Source: Pseudopedobacter sp038243635 (GTDB taxonomy: Bacteria; Bacteroidota; Bacteroidia; Sphingobacteriales; Sphingobacteriaceae). From it: a DNA stretch of 64,000 nt. The stretch's first letter is position 1; each line of letters opens with the position of its first letter. Under the pieces are notes generated by a model. It saw nothing but the letters and a program-made list of their open reading frames with translations, searched no databases and was not told where the DNA came from. Shown one piece after another: positions 8,964 through 17,030 of the stretch. Both the position numbers and the translations under genes were made by a program. Location: the NCBI GenBank assembly GCA_038243635.1, contig JBBSQW010000003.1, positions 1 through 64,000 on the forward strand, written 5' to 3'.

Positions 8964-9055
8964 AGGGACTTAATTTGAGATTATATTCTCTGATCTTTTT
9001 AGTTCTTACGACATATTTGCTAATAATCGTTATTGTAACTTCCAAAAATCCAAAG

Positions 9056-9088
9056 AACCCTCTATTTATTCAAATTTTGAGGGTTTTT
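9056..9088 (+). terminator. Terminator-like hairpin
   Basis: AACCCTC (9056-9062) pairs with GAGGGTT (9079-9085), followed by a T run. It could end transcription from the integrase side. Confidence 0.5.
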
Positions 9089-9363
9089 AATTGATTTGGA
9101 CGGCGTGTCATTCGAGACGGAAGTGTTTGAATGGTAATCTGTTGAATATATAAATACATTTAATTAAAAGTAATAATAGCGAGTGTTCACGCATTTACTT
9201 ACCTGAACTATTTGGATTAAAATTCAAAAACTAAAGCAATAAATCACAAATTTAATTTAGTTCAGTTAAAACTTAATTTGATTCAAAATTATAAATATTT
9301 ACTAAGTTTATTGAATGATACTTAACAGATAACCATTCCATAATTCAACTATCAAGTCAAATA

Positions 9364-10521
9364 TTATGGCTTGAGAACAACTTTTACACAATCATCCTCT
9401 TTTTTATCAAAGATTTCATATCCTTTTGCTACTTCACTTAATGGCAAAGTATGGGTTATGATATCGTCTAATACAACCTTGTTTTCTTTGACTAAACCAA
9501 TCAATTTATCTATATAGTTTAGCACTGGTGCTTGTCCTTGTTTAATAGTAATTCCTTTATCAAACATCCTAAACATGGGAAAATTATCGTACGACGAGCC
9601 ATAGACGCCCATAATACTCACTGTCCCGTTCCTTCTCACAGCTTCAAAAGCCATGTCAATAACCTTCATGCTTCCCTTCTCTAAATGGATGGTTGCTTTC
9701 AGTTTATCCATTATGCTTCTTTCGGGTTCAAATCCAACAGCATCAACACAAACATCGGCACCTCGTCCATCGGTCATCTCTCTAATTGCCTGCACTACGT
9801 CAACCTCGTGAGGGTTTAAAGTGTCAACGTTATTTACCCGTTTTGCTTTTTCTAAGCGGTAGTTTAGGGGATCAATAGCAATTACTCGGCTTGCGCCATT
9901 TATCCAAGCTGCTTTTTGCGCCATCAGCCCTACAGGACCAGATCCAAAAATTGCAACTACTTCTCCACCTTTCAGCTGAGCCCAGTCAATTGCTGACCAT
10001 CCAGTTGGAAAAATATCTGTCAAGAACAGAACCTGCTCATCAGTTAATTCATTAGGCACTTTACGCGGACTTATATCTGCATAAGGCACTCTCACATATT
10101 CTGCTTGCCCACCAGAATATCCACCATATAAATCGGTATAACCAAACAATCCTGCGCCCTTTTGGTCTGCCAAATCGCCGTTTGGTCCATAATGTTCATA
10201 ATTGGAATTTTCACAATGTGGCGATGCACCGTGATTACAAAAGAAGCATTGGCCGCAAGCAATAGGGAATGGCACAACCACGCGATCCCCTTTTTTTAGA
10301 TTTTTGACCAAGGCACCAACCTCTTCTACAATACCCATAAATTCGTGACCCATAATCATGTCTTCGCCTTGGGGGACCGCTCCGCTCAAAATGTGCAAGT
10401 CTGAACCGCAAATTGCAGTCGAAGTGACCTTCAAAATAACGTCCGTAGACTCTAAAATTTCGGGATCTTTAACTGTATCATAAGTGATACTTCCGGGTTT
10501 GTGAAAAACTGCTGCTTTCAT
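9364..10521 (-). CDS. Zinc-dependent alcohol dehydrogenase (formaldehyde-dehydrogenase-like, MDR family)
   Basis: A 385-residue cytoplasmic oxidoreductase. The catalytic zinc site is visible as C38 (ICGSDLH) and H59-E60 (GHE). The structural zinc loop has four cysteines, C89, C92, C95 and C103, in CGQCFFCNHGASPHC. A Rossmann NAD-binding motif (FGSGPVG) lies near residue 193. The long loop between the zinc sites and the length match glutathione-independent formaldehyde-dehydrogenase-like members, but the substrate cannot be read from sequence. It stands alone. A sigma-54-like element lies 48 bases upstream of the start, as for other stress genes in this window, suggesting co-regulation with catalase. 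Confidence 0.9.
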   Translation of the reverse strand: MKAAVFHKPGSITYDTVKDPEILESTDVILKVTSTAICGSDLHILSGAVPQGEDMIMGHEFMGIVEEVGALVKNLKKGDRVVVPFPIACGQCFFCNHGASPHCENSNYEHYGPNGDLADQKGAGLFGYTDLYGGYSGGQAEYVRVPYADISPRKVPNELTDEQVLFLTDIFPTGWSAIDWAQLKGGEVVAIFGSGPVGLMAQKAAWINGASRVIAIDPLNYRLEKAKRVNNVDTLNPHEVDVVQAIREMTDGRGADVCVDAVGFEPERSIMDKLKATIHLEKGSMKVIDMAFEAVRRNGTVSIMGVYGSSYDNFPMFRMFDKGITIKQGQAPVLNYIDKLIGLVKENKVVLDDIITHTLPLSEVAKGYEIFDKKEDDCVKVVLKP

Positions 10522-10568
10522 AAGTAAATGTTAAAAAGTTAATAGCTTAAAATGTGTTTTTTCCATTT

Positions 10569-10583
10569 CCAAAACTCTTGCCA
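10569..10583 (-). promoter_or_regulatory. Sigma-54-like -24/-12 element upstream of the alcohol dehydrogenase
   Basis: On the minus strand the bases read TGGCAAGAGTTTTGG. GG and TTTTGG have their G residues 12 bases apart, as in -24/-12 promoters, but the -12 position is G instead of C. The implied leader is about 36 bases. Confidence 0.4.
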
Positions 10584-10860
10584 AAGGAAAACGACAAGTT
10601 TTAAACTAAATGGATAATTGATAATCCAATTACACTATAGAGAATTAATAAACATAATAAACACTGTTCACATAGATAAATATTTCAGTTTGGCATTTGA
10701 TAATCCGCATTGTTTTAGAATAATCTTCGAATATGAAAAAGATTTTTGTGCGCTTAAGCTTACATGCGATGTTCAAAAAATAGTACATCATTTAGAAATA
10801 AATATTAGTGGTTCATGTTAAATTAAGTGGCGATTTTAAATTTTCTGTAATCCAATATTT

Positions 10861-10875
10861 TGGAATAGATTTTGG
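10861..10875 (+). promoter_or_regulatory. Sigma-54-like element upstream of the decayed DUF2383 copy
   Basis: TGGAATAGATTTTGG has the same spacing and near-identical bases to the element in front of the intact DUF2383 gene at 23604. The ancestral ATG is 35 bases downstream. Confidence 0.4.
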
Positions 10876-10910
10876 TTTTGTTATTTAACCTAAGAAATAA
10901 AATAAAAATT

Positions 10911-11360
10911 ATGGAAAGTGAATTAGAAACTATAGAGGTACTAAATGACTTAGTACAAATTAACAATGACTGTATTGAAGGTTACGAAAAATCTATTGCT
11001 GAATTAAAAGAAGAGAATCAAGATCTTAAATCTCTATTCATATCAATGATTGATAAAAGTCGAAAATATAAAATGGCACTCTCTACACTGAACTTAATGT
11101 ATTTGAAAATGATACCAAAGTCTGAACTACCACTATCTGTAAGCTTTACAAGGCTTGGATGGATGTAAGGGAAATTTTTACAGGTCATGACAGAAAAAGC
11201 ATTTTAGAAAACTGCAAGTTTGGAGATGGTGCAACATAAACTGCTTACAAAACTGCGCTACCCTTTGAATCTTTGCCTACGTACTTAAAGGACTTAGTCT
11301 TTGAACAGAAGCAGCATTTGAAAGAATCTCACGATTAAATAAAAGCTTGCGAGATCAACA
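10911..11360 (+). pseudogene. Decayed copy of the DUF2383 (PA2169-family) four-helix protein
   Basis: The first 60 or so codons (MESELETIEVLNDLVQIN...) are clearly paralogous to the intact gene at 23657-24112. After 'KMALS' a frameshift throws the frame out. In the original frame there are then in-frame TGA and TAA stops, yet the DNA keeps matching the intact gene (AWMDV, FTGHDRKSILENC, LPTYLKDLVFEQKQ) to about 11360. The upstream promoter-like element is also duplicated. A short ORF of 98 codons starting at 10872 is only the surviving front part. Confidence 0.85.
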
Positions 11361-11543
11361 TCGTTCATAATAGTGTCATCGAACCTTTACTTTTATCCAC
11401 TCCCTCTTATGATTACCGTATTTAAAAGAGGCGTGTCTATTTCCTAAGTTAAAAATACTCAACCAACTACTCCGTTAGAATGTTGCACTCTACCATTTAC
11501 CATCGAACTCCGAACTACCTAATAGACTAATTTAAATCAATTT

Positions 11544-12713
11544 ATGAGCGCTGTCACGTTATTCCCAAACAACCAAAAATCTTCTATTAAACTGTGCGTA
11601 ATTGTCCCTGTAAAAAATGAGGAAGAAAATCTTATCCATACATTAAATGCCCTAAATTTTCAAAAAAACGAAAACGGATATGGGCTAAGCAAAGACTTGT
11701 ACGAAGTATTATTACTTACAAATAACTGCACAGACGGGTCTTATAACCTAGCTTTGGAATACCAGAAACAATATGCAGATTTTAATTTACATGTTGCAGA
11801 TATTGAGCTAGCCAAAAATGTGGCACATATTGGTACCGTGAGACGTATGTTAATGGATGAGGCCTACAATCGATTTATACGAAATAACAACGCTAAAGGG
11901 ATTATCGCATCAACTGATGGAGATAGTGAAGTAGATGAGGCTTGGATTAATAATATTATTTTAGCAATGGAGAAAGGAATAGACGTAGTTGGCGGTCGGA
12001 TACTTTCAAAAAACACACCAAATTCAAGTCGTTTGTACCATTTGCAGAATGTTACATACCGTTATTATATGAGCAAACTAGAATCAGTTATTAATCCTTG
12101 CGCCCATGATCCGTGGCCTCGGCATTTCCAGTGCTATGGCCCGAGTATAGCTGTTACTTGTGATACCTATAATAGAGCTGGACGGCTTCCAGTACTACCC
12201 TTTTTAGAGGATGAAGAATTTAGAAAGGCACTTTACCGAATTGATGCGAAAGTAAGAATGTGTCCTAAAGTTAAAGTTTATACATCAGCTCGATTAGTTG
12301 GTAAGGTAGATTTTGGTTTTTCTGTACAACTACAAGTATGGGCAGATATGAAAACTAATAATCGACAAATTGTTGAGGAAACATTAGATGCACTTATTGA
12401 AAAATTTGAACTAAAGCGCTTATTGAAAGAATGCTGGGAAGAATCGTTGCTTTTTCACAGCAAGAAATTTACTTTAAAGAGTATAGCCGAGCGGTTACAA
12501 ATCGACTTCAGCTGGCTAAAAGAGGAGTTTAAAACTAACAAATACTTTGGTACACTATGGGAAAAAGTTGAAAAAAAATTTCTTGAAGATGGTGGCTGGC
12601 GAAAAGTGCATCCACTTGTGCCAATTGGAGAAGTGATTTCCGCAATGCGAAATTACTTTTATAGTACCCAAAACAATCGCATAACTGTAGAAAAATTTAG
12701 AGATACCGCTTAA
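11544..12713 (+). CDS. Family 2 glycosyltransferase (GT-A fold)
   Basis: A 389-residue cytoplasmic glycosyltransferase. The N-terminal GT2 domain begins with VIVPVKNEEENL (about 19-30) and carries the nucleotide-sugar and metal motif STDGDSEVD (about 125-133, DxD type). An acceptor-side motif follows (PVLPFLEDEEF, about 225). The last 120 residues are helical and not recognised. No membrane segment was seen. It forms a plus-strand pair with the GT2 gene that starts two bases after its stop, converging on a five-gene minus-strand operon. Donor and acceptor sugars are unknown. Confidence 0.85.
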   Translation: MSAVTLFPNNQKSSIKLCVIVPVKNEEENLIHTLNALNFQKNENGYGLSKDLYEVLLLTNNCTDGSYNLALEYQKQYADFNLHVADIELAKNVAHIGTVRRMLMDEAYNRFIRNNNAKGIIASTDGDSEVDEAWINNIILAMEKGIDVVGGRILSKNTPNSSRLYHLQNVTYRYYMSKLESVINPCAHDPWPRHFQCYGPSIAVTCDTYNRAGRLPVLPFLEDEEFRKALYRIDAKVRMCPKVKVYTSARLVGKVDFGFSVQLQVWADMKTNNRQIVEETLDALIEKFELKRLLKECWEESLLFHSKKFTLKSIAERLQIDFSWLKEEFKTNKYFGTLWEKVEKKFLEDGGWRKVHPLVPIGEVISAMRNYFYSTQNNRITVEKFRDTA

Positions 12714-12715
12714 TC

Positions 12716-13525
12716 ATGATACAAAAAGCAACAGTTATTACGTTGGTAAGCGGAAGACAGAATGCGCTAGAAAATCTTATACATGGTTTAAATTTAGGGA
12801 TAGAAAAACCGGATGAGTTAATTGTAGTGTTTATGAACGAAACACCTTACAAGCTACCGTATACTAATTTTCCAATAAAATCTTTATCGTTGAAAAGTGA
12901 TAATAAAATCGCATTGGCTAGCGCAAGGAATTTAGGTGCAAAAAATGCAACTTTTGATAAATTTATATTTTTAGATGTAGACTGTATTCCCGAGAAGGAT
13001 CTTGTTCTAAAATATAAAACTTTGACAGGAAAGACTATACAAAGTGGAGCGGTTAGGTATTTACCAAAAACTGCAATGTATAATCTAAATTTCGAACAGT
13101 TGGATAGCTTGAGTTTACCAGATCGTATCCGTGTTGATCTTGTAGATTTACCTTACGAGCTATTTTGGTCTCTTAACTTCGCCTGTAGTCGAGAGGTGTT
13201 CGATAAAGTTGGGGGATTTAATGAGGCCTTTAAAGGCTACGGTGGTGAGGACACAGATTTTGCATTTAGAACAAGAGAAAAGGAAATTAGAATCGAAAAT
13301 TTAAATATCACTGCTTACCATCAATACCACGACAGCTATCAACCTCCTTTAAACCATATAGATACAATAATAGAGAATGCAAAGATTTTTAAAACAATTT
13401 GGCATAAGTGGCCTATGGAAGGTTGGTTAAAACAATTTGAAGCTTTAGGTTTAATAGACTGGGGCAACGAAATCACTATTCTTAGATATCCTACTGCAGA
13501 AGAAATAAACAGCGCTTTGAAATAA
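12716..13525 (+). CDS. Family 2 glycosyltransferase with GalNAc-transferase-like C-terminal motif
   Basis: A 269-residue GT-A enzyme. It has a short N-terminal donor site (ITLVSGRQNALENL), a metal motif FLDVDC (about 83-88), and the C-terminal signature of the Glyco_transf_7C type (NFACSREVFDKVGGFNEAF, then GGEDTDFAFR), which holds the catalytic-base ED pair. It is translationally close to the upstream glycosyltransferase. Its stop is only four bases from the end of the convergent glycosyltransferase gene, so both operons end back-to-back. Probably cytoplasmic, adding one sugar to a lipid- or protein-linked glycan. Confidence 0.85.
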   Translation: MIQKATVITLVSGRQNALENLIHGLNLGIEKPDELIVVFMNETPYKLPYTNFPIKSLSLKSDNKIALASARNLGAKNATFDKFIFLDVDCIPEKDLVLKYKTLTGKTIQSGAVRYLPKTAMYNLNFEQLDSLSLPDRIRVDLVDLPYELFWSLNFACSREVFDKVGGFNEAFKGYGGEDTDFAFRTREKEIRIENLNITAYHQYHDSYQPPLNHIDTIIENAKIFKTIWHKWPMEGWLKQFEALGLIDWGNEITILRYPTAEEINSALK

Positions 13526-13529
13526 TTCT

Positions 13530-14588
13530 TTAGTAAATTTCTTGTGCAAGTTTGTCGAATTCTTGTTTTATTTCCTGCGTTGCCTGTTCATTTATCATGT
13601 TTCCCCAATTTAAAGTCATACTCAATGTTTTAACGATTAAATCGTTCCAGTTTGTTGTTAAGATATCTTTAGGTAGAATGTAGGGAATTCCATAATGCTC
13701 ATTTATTAGTTTTGCTTTATCTAACTGCTCATTGAACGGTCGGTCTTCCGGGATAGCTACAAAACGTTTGTTGAGTGTTGCCATTTCCATTACTGTGTTA
13801 TTGCCTGCATTGCCAATGATCACGCAACATTGATTCAACACATAAAGAGGATCAGATAGTTGGCCCATCAGCTCTAAGTTCTCTGGCAAACTTTGCAAAT
13901 CTCTTTCCCTTAGACAAATTTTGCCAATTGCTTTAATTTTATAAACACGTAATTGACTTGCTAAGTAAACTAGAAAACTCAAATCAATAGACGTTCCTCC
14001 AGCGCCTACCAAGATTCCAATTAGTGGAAACGTAGCTTCTTTTCTGTCAGACACACTATATTTTGAAAAACCACCTACGTAAATGATTTTCCGCTTTACC
14101 CAATCAGGAACGGCAGGACTTATAGTTTCCGGGAATGGGGCAATAATTCTTACAGCACTGTCATAAGCCAGTTGATGGGCGAGATCATTTCTTCCTCCGT
14201 GTTGTTGCATTATAATTACCGACACACTGCAAAGTCTTGCTAATGCTACGATTTCTGCAGAAGTATCAACAACAAATAATAACCTCGGATGGTCAGCGAA
14301 GAATTTGGTCAAGATAACGTTACGATTTCGGATTCCCGCAATACCAATTGGCGCATAATGATAGTTTAGGCAACTTTCGCTAATGACATCAATCTTTTCT
14401 GAATCCGAAGGAAGATCCATAGGCAGGTGTATACATTGTATTTGTTGAGGAATTATATTCTCGTAATTTTTTAACCCACTGCCGAGGAATGTGACGTTAT
14501 TGGCGGAAAACTCTTTGGCAATAGAAAGAGCCCTCATAATATGTCCGCTTCCATGATGATGTACGTAATACCCCAAATGATATTCCAT
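13530..14588 (-). CDS. MurG/GT28-like glycosyltransferase (GT-B fold)
   Basis: A 352-residue protein. The N-terminal glycine-rich GSGHIMRALSIA (about 13-24) is the acceptor-side loop typical of MurG- and PseG-like proteins. The C-terminal half has GNAGNNTVMEMA (about 255-266) followed by PEDRPFNEQLDKA, the donor-binding pattern of this superfamily. It is the last gene of the minus-strand operon (gap of three bases to the methyltransferase). The donor is probably a UDP-sugar, by family only. Confidence 0.75.
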   Translation of the reverse strand: MEYHLGYYVHHHGSGHIMRALSIAKEFSANNVTFLGSGLKNYENIIPQQIQCIHLPMDLPSDSEKIDVISESCLNYHYAPIGIAGIRNRNVILTKFFADHPRLLFVVDTSAEIVALARLCSVSVIIMQQHGGRNDLAHQLAYDSAVRIIAPFPETISPAVPDWVKRKIIYVGGFSKYSVSDRKEATFPLIGILVGAGGTSIDLSFLVYLASQLRVYKIKAIGKICLRERDLQSLPENLELMGQLSDPLYVLNQCCVIIGNAGNNTVMEMATLNKRFVAIPEDRPFNEQLDKAKLINEHYGIPYILPKDILTTNWNDLIVKTLSMTLNWGNMINEQATQEIKQEFDKLAQEIY

Positions 14589-14591
14589 GCA

Positions 14592-15173
14592 TTAGTTTTT
14601 ACGCATTACGTTTAAACGATAATCTTTCGTTCTAAAATCAGTTATCGGTGTAAAATTTGGATCTTTCAAAAACACTTCATGAACTTGGTCGCCTGATAAT
14701 GGGTAATCCTTTACATCATGCGTCCAATGGACTAAAACTAAATCTCCATCTGGTCTTAAATTATCTTTTATGAGTTCTTTCGAACGTATTAGGTCTCTTA
14801 AACTTAGGTAATAACCTACCTCACTTACAAGAACTAAATCGTAATTTCCTGTAGGAAAGCTATCGGGAATGGATGCCTGTTTTATAGTAACATTTGCCTC
14901 TTTTGCTAACCGTTTTCTGGCTGTTTCCAGTGCGGGCTCACTAATATCGATCGCCAGTAACTTACTACATTTTTTTAGCAGCGATTGCGTAAGAACACCG
15001 ATAGAGCATCCAATTTCCAATACGTAATCGTAATGATTTTTAGGTAAACTCTCGATTGTTTTGGCGTACTTTTTTCTTTCGTAGTCACTTTTCTCAAAAT
15101 CCCAAGGATCAACGTTGGCATTGTAGAGGTCATCAAAATAGTGTTGCTTTAACGTTGCAGGATCTTTCTTCAT
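14592..15173 (-). CDS. NodS-like SAM-dependent methyltransferase
   Basis: A 193-residue class I methyltransferase. The SAM-binding motif I is VLEIGCSIGVL (51-61), and the acidic ribose-binding residue follows in LLAIDIS (about 72-78). The N-terminal 'LYNANVDPWDFEKSDYERKKY' block is characteristic of the NodS group, whose founding member N-methylates the deacetylated amino sugar of Nod factor. The start codon overlaps the stop of the PIG-L deacetylase gene. Next to a deacetylase this suggests N-methylation of an exposed amine, but the substrate is inferred, not seen. Confidence 0.8.
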   Translation of the reverse strand: MKKDPATLKQHYFDDLYNANVDPWDFEKSDYERKKYAKTIESLPKNHYDYVLEIGCSIGVLTQSLLKKCSKLLAIDISEPALETARKRLAKEANVTIKQASIPDSFPTGNYDLVLVSEVGYYLSLRDLIRSKELIKDNLRPDGDLVLVHWTHDVKDYPLSGDQVHEVFLKDPNFTPITDFRTKDYRLNVMRKN

Positions 15174-15919
15174 TATCTCTCAATAAAGTATTCATAATTG
15201 GTTGTAAAATGAGCAATAACATCATCCGAAAGGATAAAACCAGTTGGATCGTCATCAATCATTTTGGTTGTTTGTGAAACATGACTAGCAATGGCTTCAA
15301 TTTTAGCATCTAAAAAATTCTCTATGTTGAGTTTCTTCAATTCTCCTGAATTTAAGTTCGGGATATCTTCTTGTTCTGCTAATTCATACAGCCATATTGG
15401 ATACTCCCATACCTTTGTGGATCGAAAATTTTTCAACGCTCCATTCAATATTTGCCACGTTGCCCGATGATCGCAATGTGGATCAAGTTCATAAGGAACC
15501 AATATTAATTGTGGTTCTTGCTTCTCTAAAATAGCGCTTAATTGCTTAACAAGTGGATCAAAACCATACATACCTTTACTAGGTAATGATGCGTCAATAC
15601 CATCTAAAAATACTATTTTATCCCGTTCCACATCTAAAATAGTACATGCCGCTAAAACCTCTTCTCGCCGAATCAAAGCGACTTTATCAGGTGGAAACAT
15701 TTTGGAGTTCGGATGAGACTGACTTCCATCGGTAGTCACTATAACAGTAACATCAACCCCTTTGTTGCGCAACATTGCAATCAAGCCACCACAGCCTAAA
15801 GACTCATCATCCGGATGAGGCGCTAAAACGACACACGACCGTACATGGTATAGGTCTGCCAAGCTAACTTCTATAGCTTGCGCCAAGAAACTATCCTTGT
15901 TAAATATCTTATCAGTCAT
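15173..15919 (-). CDS. PIG-L (LmbE-like) family N-deacetylase
   Basis: A zinc-dependent de-N-acetylase of 248 residues when started at the ATG at 15919, which overlaps the upstream stop (ATGACTGA). A longer in-frame start at 15961 would lie deep inside the flavoprotein gene. The family motif APHPDDESLGCGG (about 33-45) supplies zinc ligands and the catalytic Asp. The third ligand histidine is in PHCDHRATW. Family members remove the acetyl group from N-acetylglucosamine-type substrates (PIG-L, MshB, teicoplanin deacetylase). It sits between the flavoprotein and the NodS-like gene. In other genomes PIG-L and methyltransferase domains can be fused, supporting sequential action. Confidence 0.85.
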   Translation of the reverse strand: MTDKIFNKDSFLAQAIEVSLADLYHVRSCVVLAPHPDDESLGCGGLIAMLRNKGVDVTVIVTTDGSQSHPNSKMFPPDKVALIRREEVLAACTILDVERDKIVFLDGIDASLPSKGMYGFDPLVKQLSAILEKQEPQLILVPYELDPHCDHRATWQILNGALKNFRSTKVWEYPIWLYELAEQEDIPNLNSGELKKLNIENFLDAKIEAIASHVSQTTKMIDDDPTGFILSDDVIAHFTTNYEYFIER

Positions 15920-17030
15920 GTTTTTTAAAAAAGTACGATGCAATATCCAACTTTGTTGCATCAGGCGCAGGTTGTCTTAAATAGAAAGAAAGATCCCTAA
16001 AGAGTCGTTCAAAACAAAATGGATGCATTAAACCTCTTGCTCCAACACATTGGTTACTTTCTTTCATTACCAAAAGTCCAATTTCTTCAATTGCGGTTCT
16101 GGTCATGTTAGCAAATGCAATTAAATCCATAAATTTTTCTGGCTGATCAACCCACTCGTCATAATTTTTTCCAGCTTGATCAATCCAAATATTACCAGCT
16201 GTGATTGCAGTCATGATATTAGAAATTCGAATGTTTTGCAAATCATTGTCTGTTCGATTAAGTAGCTTCAAATAACGAATTGTTTCCATTGCAATAGCTT
16301 CTGCACCACCTAATTGAACCGCAGCAAATCTTATAGCACCTCCATTGAAAAAGGGTTGTTTAAGATACTCGCCAGGTTGTGCTAAAAGTTCATCTTCCGC
16401 AACTTTATAACCCGTAAAATCAACAGTATAACTTCCAGATGCTTTCATTCCTAAAGTCTTCCAAGTAGACTTATCGATTCTTTCGTCATCGATTTTATCC
16501 ATATTCAAGACCATCATTTGCCAGCCTTTTCGTTCTACGGTATTTATGTTTCCTGTAATTAACGCATGTGAAACTAAGGCAGCGCCAGAACAGAATGTTT
16601 TTTTTCCACTCACGCACATTTCTCCTTTTTCGTTTTCAAACATAACGCCGTTGTTCGATTGTGTGTTCCATACACCAAATAGGGCATTTTTAAACCTCAC
16701 TTGATTATACCAGAAGTTTCTTTGATCTTTGGTACCAAATATGTGAATTAAGTAAAGTGCGTTTACATGCCCTTCGTAAATCCTACCCACAGAAAGATTC
16801 GTCATTCCAATTTTCTTTAATAGCAACAGTAAATCTGCCGTTCGACTTTCGTTGAAATCTAATTCTTCGCCCGGTAGAACTATTTTCAAAAGTCCAGCTT
16901 CAGCCAGCAGTTCAAATTCTTTGGATGGTGCTATTTCCGCAGAATCACTTTCATCAGCCATATTAGCAATCTTAGTTAGACAGCTAGCTATTTCATCTAT
17001 TTGTGTTAAACTATTATCTGTTTTAATCAT
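15912..17030 (-). CDS. Acyl-CoA-dehydrogenase-fold flavoprotein lacking the usual catalytic Glu
   Basis: A 372-residue protein with the acyl-CoA dehydrogenase fold: an all-helical N-domain, a central beta domain with 'GVWNTQSNNG' and 'GKKTFCSGA', and a helical C-domain. In classical members the C-terminal segment ends in a Tyr-Glu-Gly motif supplying the catalytic base. Here the corresponding stretch reads RLFRDLSFYLRQPAPD without that Glu. This resembles group D flavin monooxygenases of the same fold (DszC-like, or amino-sugar N-oxygenases such as KijD3). It is coupled to its neighbours by eight-base overlaps, so it probably acts on the same substrate as the deacetylase and methyltransferase. 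Confidence 0.75.
   Translation of the reverse strand: MIKTDNSLTQIDEIASCLTKIANMADESDSAEIAPSKEFELLAEAGLLKIVLPGEELDFNESRTADLLLLLKKIGMTNLSVGRIYEGHVNALYLIHIFGTKDQRNFWYNQVRFKNALFGVWNTQSNNGVMFENEKGEMCVSGKKTFCSGAALVSHALITGNINTVERKGWQMMVLNMDKIDDERIDKSTWKTLGMKASGSYTVDFTGYKVAEDELLAQPGEYLKQPFFNGGAIRFAAVQLGGAEAIAMETIRYLKLLNRTDNDLQNIRISNIMTAITAGNIWIDQAGKNYDEWVDQPEKFMDLIAFANMTRTAIEEIGLLVMKESNQCVGARGLMHPFCFERLFRDLSFYLRQPAPDATKLDIASYFFKKHD

Larger units (their letters stand above)
8777..9363. other. Intergenic region between the integrase and the alcohol dehydrogenase
   Basis: 587 bases without a gene. It holds a widely spaced inverted repeat (8882-8963) and a terminator-like hairpin (9056-9088), listed separately. 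No second copy of the tRNA-like core was found by eye. Confidence 0.5.
10522..10910. other. Divergent intergenic region carrying two sigma-54-like elements
   Basis: About 390 bases between the alcohol dehydrogenase start and the decayed DUF2383 copy. It holds the candidate promoters at 10569-10583 (minus) and 10861-10875 (plus). A 67-codon open frame at 10618-10821 has no recognisable features and is not called. Confidence 0.5.

Noticed and set aside
10618..10821. Possible 67-codon gene between the alcohol dehydrogenase and the DUF2383 copy
   Set aside because: It has no recognisable motif and no promoter or start context, and it lies in a region with two promoter-like elements.
15173..15961. 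Longer PIG-L start at 15961
   Set aside because: It would give a 50-base overlap with the flavoprotein gene and a non-family N-terminal extension. ATG at 15919 gives the usual ATGACTGA overlap.
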